From assembly GCA_031761405.1 (NCBI GenBank), contig JASEVX010000033.1, forward strand, positions 1,605,918-1,669,917: a stretch of DNA of 64,000 bases, given 5' to 3'. This document shows positions 22,979 through 34,795 of this stretch, one piece after another. How positions within the stretch are numbered: position 1 is the first letter of the stretch; each line of letters starts with the position of its first letter. The notes beneath the pieces were generated by a model that was given only the letters and a program-made list of their open reading frames with translations, searched no databases and had not been told where the DNA came from. Made by a program: the position numbers and the translations under genes. Source of the stretch: Serripes groenlandicus (Eukaryota > Mollusca > Bivalvia > Cardiida > Cardiidae).

Positions 22979-23206
22979 TTAACCCTTTCCCTCATGTAAA
23001 TGCTTTCTGAAGCATCTGCAGCAAACAGCTTTTTGAAAACATAATGAAGAAAGAAGAAATTGCTCAAAACGAACAGTTTCTCCTTTTGCCACAATATTTT
23101 CCACTTTTAGTCATAGGTTATCCATTCAATTATAGAGATTTTCTATTTTTTGATAAAATATGTTCAGTTGTCTGCTGCAGAATTGTTGTATGAGGGAAAG
23201 GGTTAA
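22979..23206 (+). repeat. TTAA MITE, full-length copy
   Basis: The TTAA ends are intact. The central stem has changed to GCTCAAAACGAACAGTTTC, losing pairing, and the right GTCGTCTGC is shortened. Confidence 0.85.
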
Positions 23207-24076
23207 TAATACTTCAATAGTTTTCAATGTTCTTACTCAATGCATATAAGGAAAACAATTTTAACTACCTCTGGGGGGCAATGATTTTTCAAAGGATCTA
23301 AATAATACAACAATTTTGGTAGAGGGTCACCTAATTAACATTTGTACCAAATTATTTCAAATCAGGTCTATACTTTTGGTCAAGACGATTTTTAAAATGT
23401 TCATCATTTATATACACATAATAAGGAAAACAAGCCGTCTCCTGTCGACCATGTTTGTCAACAGATCTGATTATTCTGAATAATCTTAATATTCTTTGTA
23501 GAGAGTCAATGTAATCAGTGTACCAAACAATTATTATCAAATCAGGCCAACACTTTTGGTCAAGAAGAATATTAAAATGTTTGCTATTTTATGTACACAT
23601 ATAAGGTAAACAAAGCATGCCAATGCTTTTTGTCAAGAAGATTTTTAAAGTTTTCAATAAATATACATATAGGGAAAACAAGTCCCGACCAGCTATATTT
23701 TCACCAGCTTAGAATTATCAGAGCAAACTTGGTAGCCACATATAGACGCCTTTGCCGCCTCTGCAGCAGACAACTTCTCCTTTTTGTCACTATGTTTTCA
23801 GCTTTTTTAGTACTTTTTTATAGAGATTTTTCATATTTTCGCATAGAAGAAGTGTTCAAAGTCATCTGCTGTAGATTTGTTGTTTGTGGGTAACGGCTAA
23901 GGAACATTTAAGCTTAATTATTTTCAAATCATACCAGTGTTAACTTGGACAAGAAGATTTTTGAACTTTTTTAATTATATAAAGTTTGATTCTGTGTACA
24001 TGTATGAAAGAGACAAATGAAACATTCCTGTGAAATCCTTTTGAAATAGGTCCAATGGTTTATAAGGAGAAGTTGT

Positions 24077-24305
24077 TTAACCCTTTCCCTCATATGAAAA
24101 TTCTGCAGCAGACGACTTTGAACATATTTTGTCGAAAAATAGAAAATCTCTATAATGTAATGGATAACCTACGACTAATAGTGGAAAACATTGTGGCAAA
24201 AGGAGAAATTGCTTGTTTTTAGCAATTATTTCTTTTCTCACTATGTTTTCAAAAAGCCATCTGCTGCAGAGGCGTCAGAAAGCGTCTACATGAGGGAAAG
24301 GGTAA
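24077..24305 (-). repeat. TTAA MITE, near full-length copy
   Basis: TTAACCCTTTCCCTCATA begins it and GAGGGAAAGGGTAA ends it. The internal CAGCAGACGACTTTGAACAT and CATCTGCTGCAGAGGCGTC blocks are present. Confidence 0.85.
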
Positions 24306-24419
24306 TAGAGGGGGGGAATTAATTTCCCAAGGGAGATAAGGGAATAAAATCGCATAGTTTATCACATGATTGACAAATGATAGATGAGACTGAAGATTCC
24401 CTCACACTAGGAGATTTAA

Positions 24420-25752
24420 ACTGAAATCACCCATAGACTAGTACCCCTGTATCTGATCATTAATTCTAGAGCTAAATAATTCTAATGGGGAAACAGTTAG
24501 ACTGAAATCACCCATAGACTCGTACCCCTGTACCTGATCAATGATGCTAGACCTAATTCATTCTAATGGGGGAACAGTTAGACTGATACCCCTGTACCTG
24601 ATCAATGATGCTAGACCTAAATCATTCTAATGGGGAAACAGTTAAGACTGAAAACAACATAGACTGGTACCCCTGTACCTAATGAATGATTATAGACCTA
24701 AATCAATCTAATGTGGCAACAGTTAGACTGAAAACAACCATGGACTGGTACCCCTGTACCTGATGAATGATTTTAGACATAAATCATTTTAATGGGGAAA
24801 CAGTTAGACTGAAAACAACCATAAACTGGTACCCCTGTACCTGATGAATGATTATAGACCTAAATCATTCTAATGGGGAAACAGTGTTAGACTGAAATCA
24901 ACCATGGACTGGTACCCATGTACCTGATCAATGATGCTAGACCTAATTCGTTCTAATGGGGGAATAGTTAGACTGATCCAACCATAGACTGATACCCCTG
25001 TACCTGATCAATGATGCTAGACCTAAATCATTCTAATGGGGAAACAGTTAAGACTGAAAACAACATAGACTGGTACCCCTGTACATGATGAATGATTTTA
25101 GACCTTAATCATTTCAATGGGGAAACAGTTAGACTGAAAACAACCATAAACTGGTACCCCTGTACCTGATGAATGATTATAGACCTAAATCATTCTAATG
25201 GGGAAACAGTTAGACTGAAATCAACCATGGACTGGTACCCATGTACCTGATCAATGATGCTAGACCTAATTCATTATAATGGGGAAACAGTTAGACTGAA
25301 AACAACCATGGACTGGTACCCCTGTACCTGATCATTGGTGCTAGACCTAAATCATTTTAATGGGGAAACAGTTAGACTGAAAAGTACCAAAGAATGGTAC
25401 CCCTGCACTTATCAATGATGCTAGACCTAAATTATTCTAATGGGGAAACAGTTAGACTGAAATCAGTCATAGAATGGTACCCCTGTACCTGATCAATGAT
25501 GCTAGACCTAAATCATTATAATGGGGAAGCAGTTACAGACACTTTATGATGGCTCTGCAGCAGACGACCTTTGACTCTATTCAATTAGTGATCTTTAATT
25601 CATAGAGTCTATCTTTATTTTTGACTAATTCAAAGTTGCCTGCTCCAGATTTATTGTACCTGTGAAAGGGTTAGACTGATATCAGCCATAGGCTGGTACC
25701 GGTGTACCTAGTGAATGATGCTAGTCCTTAAACATTATTACTAGGAAACAGT
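24420..25752. repeat. Satellite array, ~82-bp unit, interrupted by a MITE fragment
   Basis: About 14 tandem units carry TACCCCTGTACCTGATSAATGA, CTAGACCTAAATCATTCTAA and TGGGGAAACAGTTAGACTGA (N variants). Spacing between successive TACCCCTGT motifs is 81-82 bp, with one short unit near 24586. A TTAA-MITE fragment (about 25527-25672) splits the array, which resumes with a diverged unit. No open frame runs through the units. Confidence 0.85.
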
Positions 25753-25987
25753 TAGCTCTTTCCTAAATGCATGTGTACATCTGCATTTTCAGCAGACATA
25801 TGACTTTTGCCAAAATCTTTACACAAATAGACAGGACCAAAATCGTCCTATGTCAATTTTCTGGTGCTTTAGAATTTCAATCTGAAGTCAAAATGCTTGT
25901 CTTCGGACTTTCTCAAGTGGCGTGAACAGTCTTGAAGAAGGTAACCAAATCAGAAATTTCTCTTTTCTTTTTTTGATTTTCATGTGG

Positions 25988-26217
25988 TTAACCCTTTCCC
26001 TCATATAGACGCTGTCTGACGCCTCTGCAGCAGACAGCTTTTTGAAAACATAGTGACAAAAGAAGAAATTGCACAAAACGTGCAATTTCTCCTTTTGCCA
26101 CAATGTTTACCACTTTTTGTCATAGGTTATCCATTCAATTATGGAGATTTTCTATGTTTTGACAAAATACGTTCCAAGTTGTCTGCTGCAGAATTGTCGT
26201 ATGAGGGAAAGGGTTAA
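25988..26217 (+). repeat. TTAA MITE, full-length copy
   Basis: The 18-bp termini are perfect. The central hairpin is GCAC-AAAAC-GTGC. It is one of the copies closest to a family consensus. Confidence 0.9.
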
Positions 26218-26219
26218 AG

Positions 26220-27400
26220 CCCCCTTTACACACACGGAGATCATTGGACGACCATTGAGCCATCAAAAATTGGCCTGATCTCTTGTTGATCTCCCAAAGC
26301 AAAGAACAAGTTGTTTTGTATAAATCCTTTGGTGATCCTTGTGCACTTGTTGTGCGATCAAAATGCAATTTTTTGCCAACTTCCAAGTAATGCTCTACAT
26401 AGAATTTAAATCTTTAAACAATTTCGAAAGAGGTCTATTTAAGGCACATTCTTGTGAAGTTTGGTCGATATTGTTTAAGTGATTTAGGAAATGTCATTTG
26501 AAGCCGACCCAGTTGACATGACGGAATGCCATTTTGGTCAGGCATATTTCCTAGCCTTATTCTGGTTTGTTTACCCAGGATCATGAACAAGTGAACTGTC
26601 AGCACGATATAACTGAAATAATGTTGAAAACGGCTAAAAACACAAATAAATCATATTATTGCATACTTTCATATTGTTCCTTTCACTTTGCATTGAAGTA
26701 AGTGGTCATGATTTTTCGATTTTTCGATCATGACCGCTGTCAAGGAGTGATCATGACCGTAGATAAGGATGTGCGAAAATTCTGCATAATTAACATGCTA
26801 GGGACTACTTTTTGTATGTAAACAAACAGCTGACCTAAATATCATTATTAAACCTCATGTGACTTTGCAATGTTAAAATCTCATATACATAATGATCAAG
26901 GTCAATTTATTACTGACTCGTGTTAACAGTACGTTTTTGACGGTCATGCACGTGTATGAGGTCATTTAAAATAATGACGTCACTGTTATAATTTAAATTT
27001 TCAAACGGCATTTGAAACAAAATGACTACTTATTTAATCAAACTTTTTTTTCAATTTCGGAAGCAGATTTATCAACGCTAGATAAGAAAAATACTCCACA
27101 GCGTAAACCTATTTGGTTTACAATATGAAAGTTTGCAATATAAAGGTTATTGACCCTGTACTGTGAAATCATCGTTGGACCTCGTTTTTTGGCGACGTAA
27201 GTAACGTCAACCGAATAACCCAATAACCTATATTCATTTGAAGATCTAAGAAACTAAGGACAAAAGAAGAACAGAGAGTCATTAGAAGAATAGATCACAC
27301 TGAGCCTTCTATAAATACAATGAGAAAGCAAAATTGAATAGATGCCTAACATACAGATTATCCTTACACATTGAGTACAGAGAGTGCAAGAAAAAGTTGT
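26220..27400. other. Low-repeat non-coding stretch
   Basis: This stretch contains a type-1 SINE tail near 26545-26640 (GGTTTGTTTACCCAGGATCA), a small palindrome-rich patch (CATGATTTTTCGATTTTTCG, 26708-26727) and a CRE-like ATGACGTCAC at 26976. I find no exon. Confidence 0.4.
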
Positions 27401-27404
27401 GACT

Positions 27405-27662
27405 TGATTGATTGATTGGGGTTTAACACCGTTTTTAACAATTTCTCAGTCATGTCATATCACGGCGGCCAGTTCACCTACTCATGTGTTTCCTTGTTTT
27501 CTCACACCAGTACTCCACACAACAATCTTCCCAAGCAACTGGCTGCTTTTCCACATAGACTTAGCCCATTGGTGGAAGACGAATGACGCATGTCGCAATG
27601 ACTTTTGTCAAACATCGGAAAGAAAGTTAGCCGAGCCGGGATTCGAACTCACAACCCCTGGA
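27405..27662 (-). repeat. tRNA-derived SINE (type 2), 5-prime truncated
   Basis: On the minus strand it begins inside the B-box region (CCAGGGGTTGTGAGTTCGAA) and ends in an (AATC)n tail. The A-box part is missing. The body is nearly identical to the copies at 3427 and 7423. Confidence 0.8.
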
Positions 27663-27839
27663 TGTTGTTATTTGAAAAAGTTGAAACTCATCTGTTGCAG
27701 ATACAATTCAATGCATATTTGCGTGTGATAGAGATTTAAGAAGTCAACTGCCAATAAATCCATGAAACAATTTTGAACGAAATTGGAATTCGATCTTTTT
27801 ATCATACAGTTAGTTACCCCATGAACAACAATTTTAACA

Positions 27840-28069
27840 TTAACCCTTTCCCTCATACGACAATTCTGCAGCAGACGACTTTGAACGTATTTTGTCAAAA
27901 AATAGAAAATCTCCATAATTGAATGGATAACCTATGACAAAAAGTGGAAAACATTGTGGCAAAAGAAGAAATTGCACGTTTTGTGCAATTTCTTCTTTTG
28001 TCACTATGTTTTCAAAAAGCCGTCTGCTGCAGAGGCGTCAGAAGGCGTCTATATGAGGGAAAAGGTTAA
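27840..28069 (-). repeat. TTAA MITE, full-length copy
   Basis: The left end is TTAACCCTTTCCCTCATA and the right end GAGGGAAAAGGTTAA. The central hairpin is GCAC-GTTTT-GTGC. Confidence 0.9.
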
Positions 28070-28800
28070 CATAAACAGAAAAAAGAAACACACCATACAG
28101 TGGAACCCACCTGTGTATTAAGGCCACCCATCAGAAATGCACAATCTGGTCTTTGATCACAGGCATTCTTCAACCCTTATATGTAGATTATTCATGGTGC
28201 CTTAGCATTTGACGACTTTAGAAAACATTATGACTTAAGTAGAAGTCGATCTTGATGGGCAATTTCTCCTATTGCCACAGTGTTTACAGTAATTACACTT
28301 TCATTCTCAAGGTTTTCCATATTTTTGCACAGATGTTTTGTAATTTGTCTGCTGCAGATTTGTTGTTGGCTAAAAAAATCAGTTTTGGGACTCTGCTTAG
28401 GTTAATCCAAATGGAATCAAATTGAAACAGGTACTAAATTATCTTGCACCACTTAGCCCTTCATATGCTGAATTTTTAGAATAGACTTGGCCAGCTTTGC
28501 ATTTTGAAAGAGTCCATAGTCAATTTCAGAAATATCAAGATAAATGAAAGAATAACTGATTTTATACAGTTAAAACATTGTGGCAAAAGGAGGGAGAGTT
28601 CATTACCGGCAATTTCTCCATTTGCCTAACTGATTTAAAAAGTTGTCAGTTGCAAATGTGTCAAAAGGGGTCTGCAAGTGGGAAAGGGATAATACAAACA
28701 TCCCACCAAACTATTTGCATGTCTTGCTAAGAAGATGACCTTTTCAAAGTCAAAGAGGGATAACTTGGATTAAAGTAATGCCATTGCAACTAGCTATTTT

Positions 28801-29031
28801 TTAACCCTTTCCCTCTTAAAAACGCTTTCGGACGCCTCTGCAGCTGACGGCCTTTTGAAAACATAGTGACAAAAGAAGAAATTGCTCAAAACGAGCAATT
28901 TCTCCTTTTGCCACACTGTTTTCCACTTTTAGTCATAGGTTATCCATTCAATTATAGAGATTTTCTATTTGTTGTCAAAATATGTTCAAAGTCATCTGCT
29001 GCAGAATTGTCATATGAGGGAAAGGGTTTAA
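28801..29031 (+). repeat. TTAA MITE, full-length copy
   Basis: The central hairpin is of the GCTC-AAAAC-GAGC type, perfectly paired. The termini are TTAACCCTTTCCCTC and GAGGGAAAGGGTTTAA. Confidence 0.9.
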
Positions 29032-29069
29032 TGGCCCCGATGATACCTCTAGAAAATTCAATTAATCCT

Positions 29070-29299
29070 TTAACCCTTTCCCTCATACGACAATTCTGCA
29101 ACAGACGACTTTGAATGTATTTTGTCAAGACATAGAAAATCTCCATAATTGAATGGATAACCTATGACAAAAAGTGGAAAACATTGTGGCAAAAGGAGAA
29201 ATTGCACGTTCTGTGCAATTTCTTCTTTTGTCACTATGTTTTCCAAAAGCCTTCTGCTGCAGAGGCGTCAGAAAGCGTCTATATGAGGGAAAGGGTTAA
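29070..29299 (-). repeat. TTAA MITE, full-length copy
   Basis: It is almost identical to the copy at 18875, including the GCAC-GTTCT-GTGC centre. Confidence 0.9.
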
Positions 29300-29377
29300 A
29301 CCCTATGTTGTAGAAACTATATTCTCCAAACAAATGATGATTACAAGTAGTTTAACCCTTTCCCACCAGCAGATGCT

Positions 29378-29584
29378 TTAACCCTTTCCCTCATATATAG
29401 ACGCTTTCTGAAAACATAGTGACAGAAGAAGAAATGGCTCAAAACAAGCAATTTCTCCTTTTACCACAATGTTTTCCACTTTTAGTGATAGGTTATCCAT
29501 ACAATTATAGAGATTTTCCATTTTTTGACAAAATATGTTCGAAGTCATCTGCTGAAGAATTGTTGTATGAGGGAAAGGGTTTAA
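29378..29584 (+). repeat. TTAA MITE nested in an older MITE
   Basis: The element has a deletion between ATAGACGCTTTCTG and AAAACATAGTGAC but keeps both ends. It is inserted in a TTAA within an older MITE (CAGATGCTTTAA ... TTAAAACATCTGCGG), so the TTAA on both sides is the target duplication. Confidence 0.85.
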
Positions 29585-30369
29585 AACATCTGCGGCAAAC
29601 AACTTCTCAATAAACTTGTAGCAAAAGGAAAAATTGCCAAGGATGATAAAACAATGTTTTACAACAATTTCTTTCTACATTATCATTAATTATACAATTT
29701 GGTTTTTAGAGTGTTTCAATATTTTGACCTGGATATTTTCAAAGTCAACTCTTGCATATTTGGTTTAGGTGGGAAATGCATTTGCAACCAGAGTAGATTC
29801 AGATCTGCCTGCACAATCCATACAAGCCCATTTCTTTTACATTGACTTCTTTGGGAATTTAAAAATAATTGGATTTTGAAATATCATGTAAAGTGAAGAT
29901 CTTTACCCTTCTTTTCCCATTCACAGTTGCATTTTGAAGCATCTGCAGCAGACAGCTTTTGAAAACTTTGTTGCAAAAGAAGAAATTTATGATTTTCCAT
30001 TTTCGATATTGTTTTTAACTCTATTCAATAATATTGTTTTTAACTCTATTCAATAATGATAAATTCACTTAAAGAGATTTTCTATATTTTTGCCTAGATG
30101 TTTTCACATTTGTCTGCTGCAGATTTGTTATATGTGAGAAACAGTTAAAAAGTTAAGCATTTGACAAGGAAATATATTTTTTTAAATGATATGGAAATTA
30201 TTCCCTGTAATCAAATGCAAGCCTTGTGCATGCATGAGATAAGATGAAAACATAACAAAAACATAATCAACAAAAGACAATAAATACTTCCATGAAGGTG
30301 TGAAAAAAAAAAAAAATCACAAGAATAAAACACTTATATAATAATTAATGACATATAAATCTCACTTAC

Positions 30370-30510
30370 CTGGGGTGGTAGCATTCAGCTTCAGAGAAAG
30401 TTCGCCTATCCCTCCAACATTCACTTCTAAGAGTGGTGAATTGGTATAGAAAGCTGTTTCATCTCCAAACTTCCAGGAAAAATACACATTTTCTGTTACC
30501 ATGGCTTTAC
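30370..30510 (-). CDS. Polycystin-1-like gene, internal exon (PKD core)
   Basis: The minus-strand exon is 141 nt, between the acceptor TTAATAAAG and the donor GTAAGTGAG. It starts in phase 1, exactly completing the GGT codon split at the end of the exon at 39024, and ends in phase 1. It encodes GKAMVTENVYFSWKFGDETA then FYTNSPLLEVNVGGIGELSL and KLNATTP. YFSWKFGDET is the hallmark PKD motif (W-x-F-G-D) and GIGELSLKLNAT matches the later strands of the fold. Together with the last 29 residues of the previous exon it completes a fifth PKD unit. The acceptor tract is AT-rich and weak, but an alternative AG seven bases on would break the phase. Confidence 0.8.
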
Positions 30511-31411
30511 CTTTATTAAATATAAACATTCCTCATTTAACCCTTAACCTTCTTCCTGATGCAGATGACATTTAATGACTTAAGAGAAGACGACCTTTCA
30601 AAAAGAAATTGGGAACAGGAGAAGTTTCACCTTTAATTCGTGAGATTTTAAAGATGTATCACCTTATTTACCAGATAATGTCAAAGCAGATGACTGTAGA
30701 ATATTCTTTCAGAAAATGTTCTAAGAAAAAAGATACATGAATTGGAATGAATAAAAGTTATGTATCTTTACACTAATTGATTGTCCGACCATTAACCATA
30801 GTTAACCAATATACATTTGCAACAGACTACTTTTGCCACAATGTTTTCAAATCTATTTAAAAAATATTTTTTCCTAATGGTAGTTTTTCCATATTTTTCA
30901 ACAGATGTCTTTAATGCAGTCTGCTGAATATTTGGTGCACAGTTCACCAGATATGAACTTTTAAACAGACTACTTTTCTCACACTGTTTTTGAGTTATGA
31001 GGTAAGGTGAAAGTTTTGTGACAATGCAGACAACAACGCCACGGGTATCGCATTAGCCCAACTTCGGACTCGCTAAAAATACTGAATATATCTACTATTT
31101 AAAGTGTAAGTATTTAATACAGTTGAAAACATTGTTTGAAAAGAAGAAATTGCTGGTTTATTGTAATTTCTCAATAATTTCTCAATGTTAACAACAGTCA
31201 TAATTTATTCTGCAGAGGCACTCACGAAGCCTGTATACAGGTGGACATTGAGAAAGTGTTGACTATGTACCATTTTCTGATGTTTTCTACACTTGTTTCA
31301 ATTTACTTTCATTAAAATCATTCCCTGATTTGTTATTTAGAAACTTCACATAAAATTCACCTGTGAACTTTCATTTTGATAACTCTATTATATTCCGTAG
31401 AATGTATGTTT

Positions 31412-31650
31412 TCAACCCTTTCCCACCTGCAGAGGCATTTTGACACAATAGCAGCAGATGACTTTTGATAATATTGTAGCAAAAGGTAAAATTGCTCATG
31501 ATGAGCAATTTCTCCTTTGGCTAAAATGATTTCAACTTTGTTAAACAATAAAGCTTATAATCTTTTATGGAGATTTTTCAGGTTTTTCATTTGGCACTAT
31601 GTTTTCAAAGTTGTCTGCTGCAGATTTGTAGTATGAGGGAAGGGTTAAAT
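31412..31650 (+). repeat. TTAA MITE, diverged copy
   Basis: CAACCCTTTCCCACCTGCAG starts it and GTATGAGGGAAGGGTTAA ends it. The central hairpin is GCTC-ATGAT-GAGC, a third loop form with full pairing. Confidence 0.7.
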
Positions 31651-31762
31651 GTTTTGACACAAAAAGGGGAGATAATTCAACATATAACTAAGGTAGATCA
31701 TACAGCAATGGTGCTTTATCCTCCTGTAAATGTACATAACACCCAGAGTACACCCGACAACT

Positions 31763-32655
31763 TTTAACCCTTTCCAACATACAACAAATCTGCAGCAGAC
31801 AACTTTGAAAATTCTCCATAATTGAGTGTTTGATTATTAAAGTGACTGAAATCCAGATAGCACGAAATAAAAAAAAAAAAAAAAAAATCGAATTCGCCCT
31901 AAATGTTATTCTTTATGTTATCCAAGTAAAACAAGGGTAAAAAATGTATCGTTTTTTGTCAATAAAGTGAACTTGAGTCGTTTTCAATTGTCCCGATGAA
32001 GGGGTTTCCTATTTAAAAATACCACGGAATCCTTCAGACGGGCACCTTGCAACGATCACGTGATATAACTATATACAGGTTCACTCTGACAGGCGTGTAC
32101 AGTTATACACACTTTACACGTTTGGCGGAGTCGAACGACAGTAATCATAGAGATTTGTTTGTGATTGCATGAGCTCCTCGTGATTTTGCATAAAACCTTC
32201 ATGGTATAAAAATGTTTTATTTAATGCGCATGCATCCTATCGGTCATGTGACGACTCTTCAATTCACGTGACGCCTTTTCAAGTCACGTGATGAATGAGA
32301 TTAAAAGCATCGAAAGTTATTTAAAAACATACCCCGTTACTGACGGGGTAGAATTTGCGATGAGAAAAGTATCGAAAACAAGAAAATCTCACCGATAATA
32401 TGGGTATGTAATATGTCAGTTATCATATTTTAATGCCCCAAATACAAAAATAACACTTATTTTCTTAAAATTAGAAATTTTATTTTTTTTCGACAGTTGG
32501 GTATCTGGAGTTCAGTCGCTTTAAATAGAGTTGAAAACATTGTGGCAAAAGAAGAAATTGCTTATGATGAGCAATTATACCTTTGGCCACAATGTTTTTA
32601 AAAGTCGTCTGCTGCAGAGGCATCAGATAGGGTCTGTACATCAGAAAAGATTAAA
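31763..32655 (-). repeat. TTAA MITE split by a 678-bp TIR element
   Basis: The left part (TTAACCCTTTCCAACATACA, CTGCAGCAGACAACTTTGAA) ends at GATTATTAAA. The right part resumes at TTTAAATAGAGTTGAAAACA and decays near 32655. Confidence 0.75.
31842..32519. mobile_element. TIR element of 678 bp, unclassified
   Basis: GTGACTGAAATCCAGATA at the left is the near-exact inverse of TATCTGGAGTTCAGTCGC at the right. It interrupts a MITE, which fixes its ends. The host side reads ATTAAA / TTTAAA, so the duplication is AT-only and its length ambiguous. It has a poly-A run near 31869-31887, three close CACGTGA boxes (about 32244-32292), and no coding frame, so it is a non-autonomous element. Confidence 0.75.
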
Positions 32656-33788
32656 TGAAATATACTTCCAATTATTACCTTCAATGTTTTCAAGGCAGCT
32701 GACTTTAGAAATATCATATCAGGTAAATGGTTAAACAGGCTGTTTTATTTCCAAGGCAACAAGGGTTAACATAAAACATATGGTGGTGATTATGTAAAGA
32801 AATACCTGCAACCAGAAATTTAAAAACTGCATCTGGTAATTTTTGGAAAACAGCTTAGGTGAATGCTACACAGTTAGTATGGGCTTGCTACTATGGAAAC
32901 CACTACATCCATGGATTAAACAGTAATCTAAACTTAACCCAATTTCTTTTGTAAAACTCTCCTTAAAAGTTTCCCCCAGAGTATGTATTGGTTTTCCTAG
33001 GTTCTTAAAAGTTGAAGTGTCCAAATTTATATAAGAATTAAAATATCGTTGGCAAATGAAACAAGAGGCCCATGAGGGCCTATGCTCTACTGGTATGGTT
33101 CTTTGGTCATTTTCAATCCAGAACATGTATGTATGGTGAAGATCGGATAGTAAATGGAGGCTCTTTTGTGTTCACAAGCTGTATTATAGCAATTTTGACA
33201 ATTTCAAGGGCCATAATCCAGTCTTGCATTGGCGGATCCGGCTGGTTTGCGAAAGGAAACGAGCTCTCATCAATATTTAACTACTATCTAAGTTTGGTGA
33301 AGATCGGATAGTAAATCGAGGCTCTATTGTGTTCACAAGCTGTATTAAAGCAATTTTGACAATTTCAAGGGCCATAATCCAGTCATGCAAGGGCACATCT
33401 GGCTGGTTTTCAAAAGGAACCAAGCTCTCATCAATATTTAACTACTAACTAAGTTTGGTGAAGATCAGATAGTAAATGGAGGCTCTATTAATTGTGTTCA
33501 CAAGCTGTATTATAGCAATTTTGACAATTTCAAGGGCCATAATCCAGTCATGCAAGGGCACATCTGGCTGGTTTTTAAAAGGAACCAAGCTCTCATCAAT
33601 ATTTAACTACTATCTAAGTTTGGTGAAGATTAGTTAGTAAATGGAGCCTCTATTGTGTTCACAAGCTCAATTATAGCAATTTTGACAATTTCAAGGGCCA
33701 TAATCCAGTCTTACATGGGCGGATTTGGCTGGTTTTTGACAGGAACCGAGCTCTAATGGACATCTAACTACTGTATAAGTTGATTGAG

Positions 33789-33789
<1 letters not shown>

Positions 33790-33821
<32 letters not shown>

Positions 33822-34108
33822 TATTTAATGAGGGTAACACAGTTAGTTACACTAATCTTCCCTGTGGCCCTCAACAATCATACATTGAACATGAAATTCA
33901 ACAATGTAATTAAACATTAAAATATAAAACAAGCATTCACATAATGTTTATAAATGCAATGACAGAAACTTTTCCATTCGTCTGTAACCTAGCCCCAGAA
34001 ATTCCCCCATAATTGATGAGAGCTATTGTCTTATCTCCAAATCACCATGAAATCAATTAGGGGTCTGCATGGCTATTTTCACAGCATGCATGCCACCAAT
34101 TAACATCA
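33790..34108 (-). mobile_element. LINE 3-prime end fragment with (ATT)n tail
   Basis: On the minus strand the sequence ends TAAATAAAGTATTATTATT with about nine ATT units, typical of invertebrate non-LTR retrotransposon tails. AGATA flanks both sides as a likely short target duplication within the host element. No reverse-transcriptase coding remains in this ~320-bp piece. Confidence 0.65.
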
Positions 34109-34118
34109 GATACAATAA

Positions 34119-34795
34119 CAAGAGGCCCATGAGGGCCAATGCTCTACTGGTATGGTTCTTTGGTCATTTTCAATCCAGAGCATGTATGTATGGTGAAGAT
34201 CGGATAGTAAATGGAGGCTCTTTTGTGTTCAAAAGCTGTATTATAGCAATTTTTACAATTTCATGGGCCATAATCCAGTCTTGCATGGGCGGATCTGGCT
34301 GATTTTCAAAAGGAACCAAGCTCTCATCAATATTTAACTACTATCTAAGTTTGGTGAAGATCAGATAGTAAATGGAGCCTCTATTGTGTTCACATGCTCA
34401 ATTATAGCAATTTGGACAATTTCAAGGGCCATAATCCAGTCTTGCATGGGCGGATCTGGCTGGTTTACGAAAGGAACTGAGCTCTCATGGATATCTAACT
34501 ACTGTATAAGTTTGGTTGAGATACAATCAAAAGTGAAGACTATCGTGTTAACAAGCTCTTTTATAGCAATTTTGACCATTTCAAGGGCCATAATCCAGTC
34601 ATGCATGGGCGGATCTGGCTGGTTTTCGAAAGGAACCGAGCTCTTATGGATATCTAACTACTGTATAAGTTTAGTTGAGATACAATCAAAAGTGAAGACT
34701 GTATCGTGTTAACAAGAAATTGTTTACGGACGCACGGACGACGGACAAATCGCCACGACATAAGCCCTTCTGGCCTTTGGCCAGTAGAGCTAAAA
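34119..34795 (+). mobile_element. HINE-like element, family A, nested in family A
   Basis: It has complete ends and three to four monomers. It lies after GATACAAT of an outer monomer, the same host position hit by the family B element at 61972. Confidence 0.8.

Noticed and set aside
24420..25535. CRISPR-like array
   Set aside because: The units are directly tandem without unique spacers, and the sequence is eukaryotic.
34386..34712. 108-codon frame and similar ones at 17355, 21641, 33072 and 58665
   Set aside because: These read the ~170-bp monomers of family A (MGGSGWFSKGTELS text repeats once per monomer).
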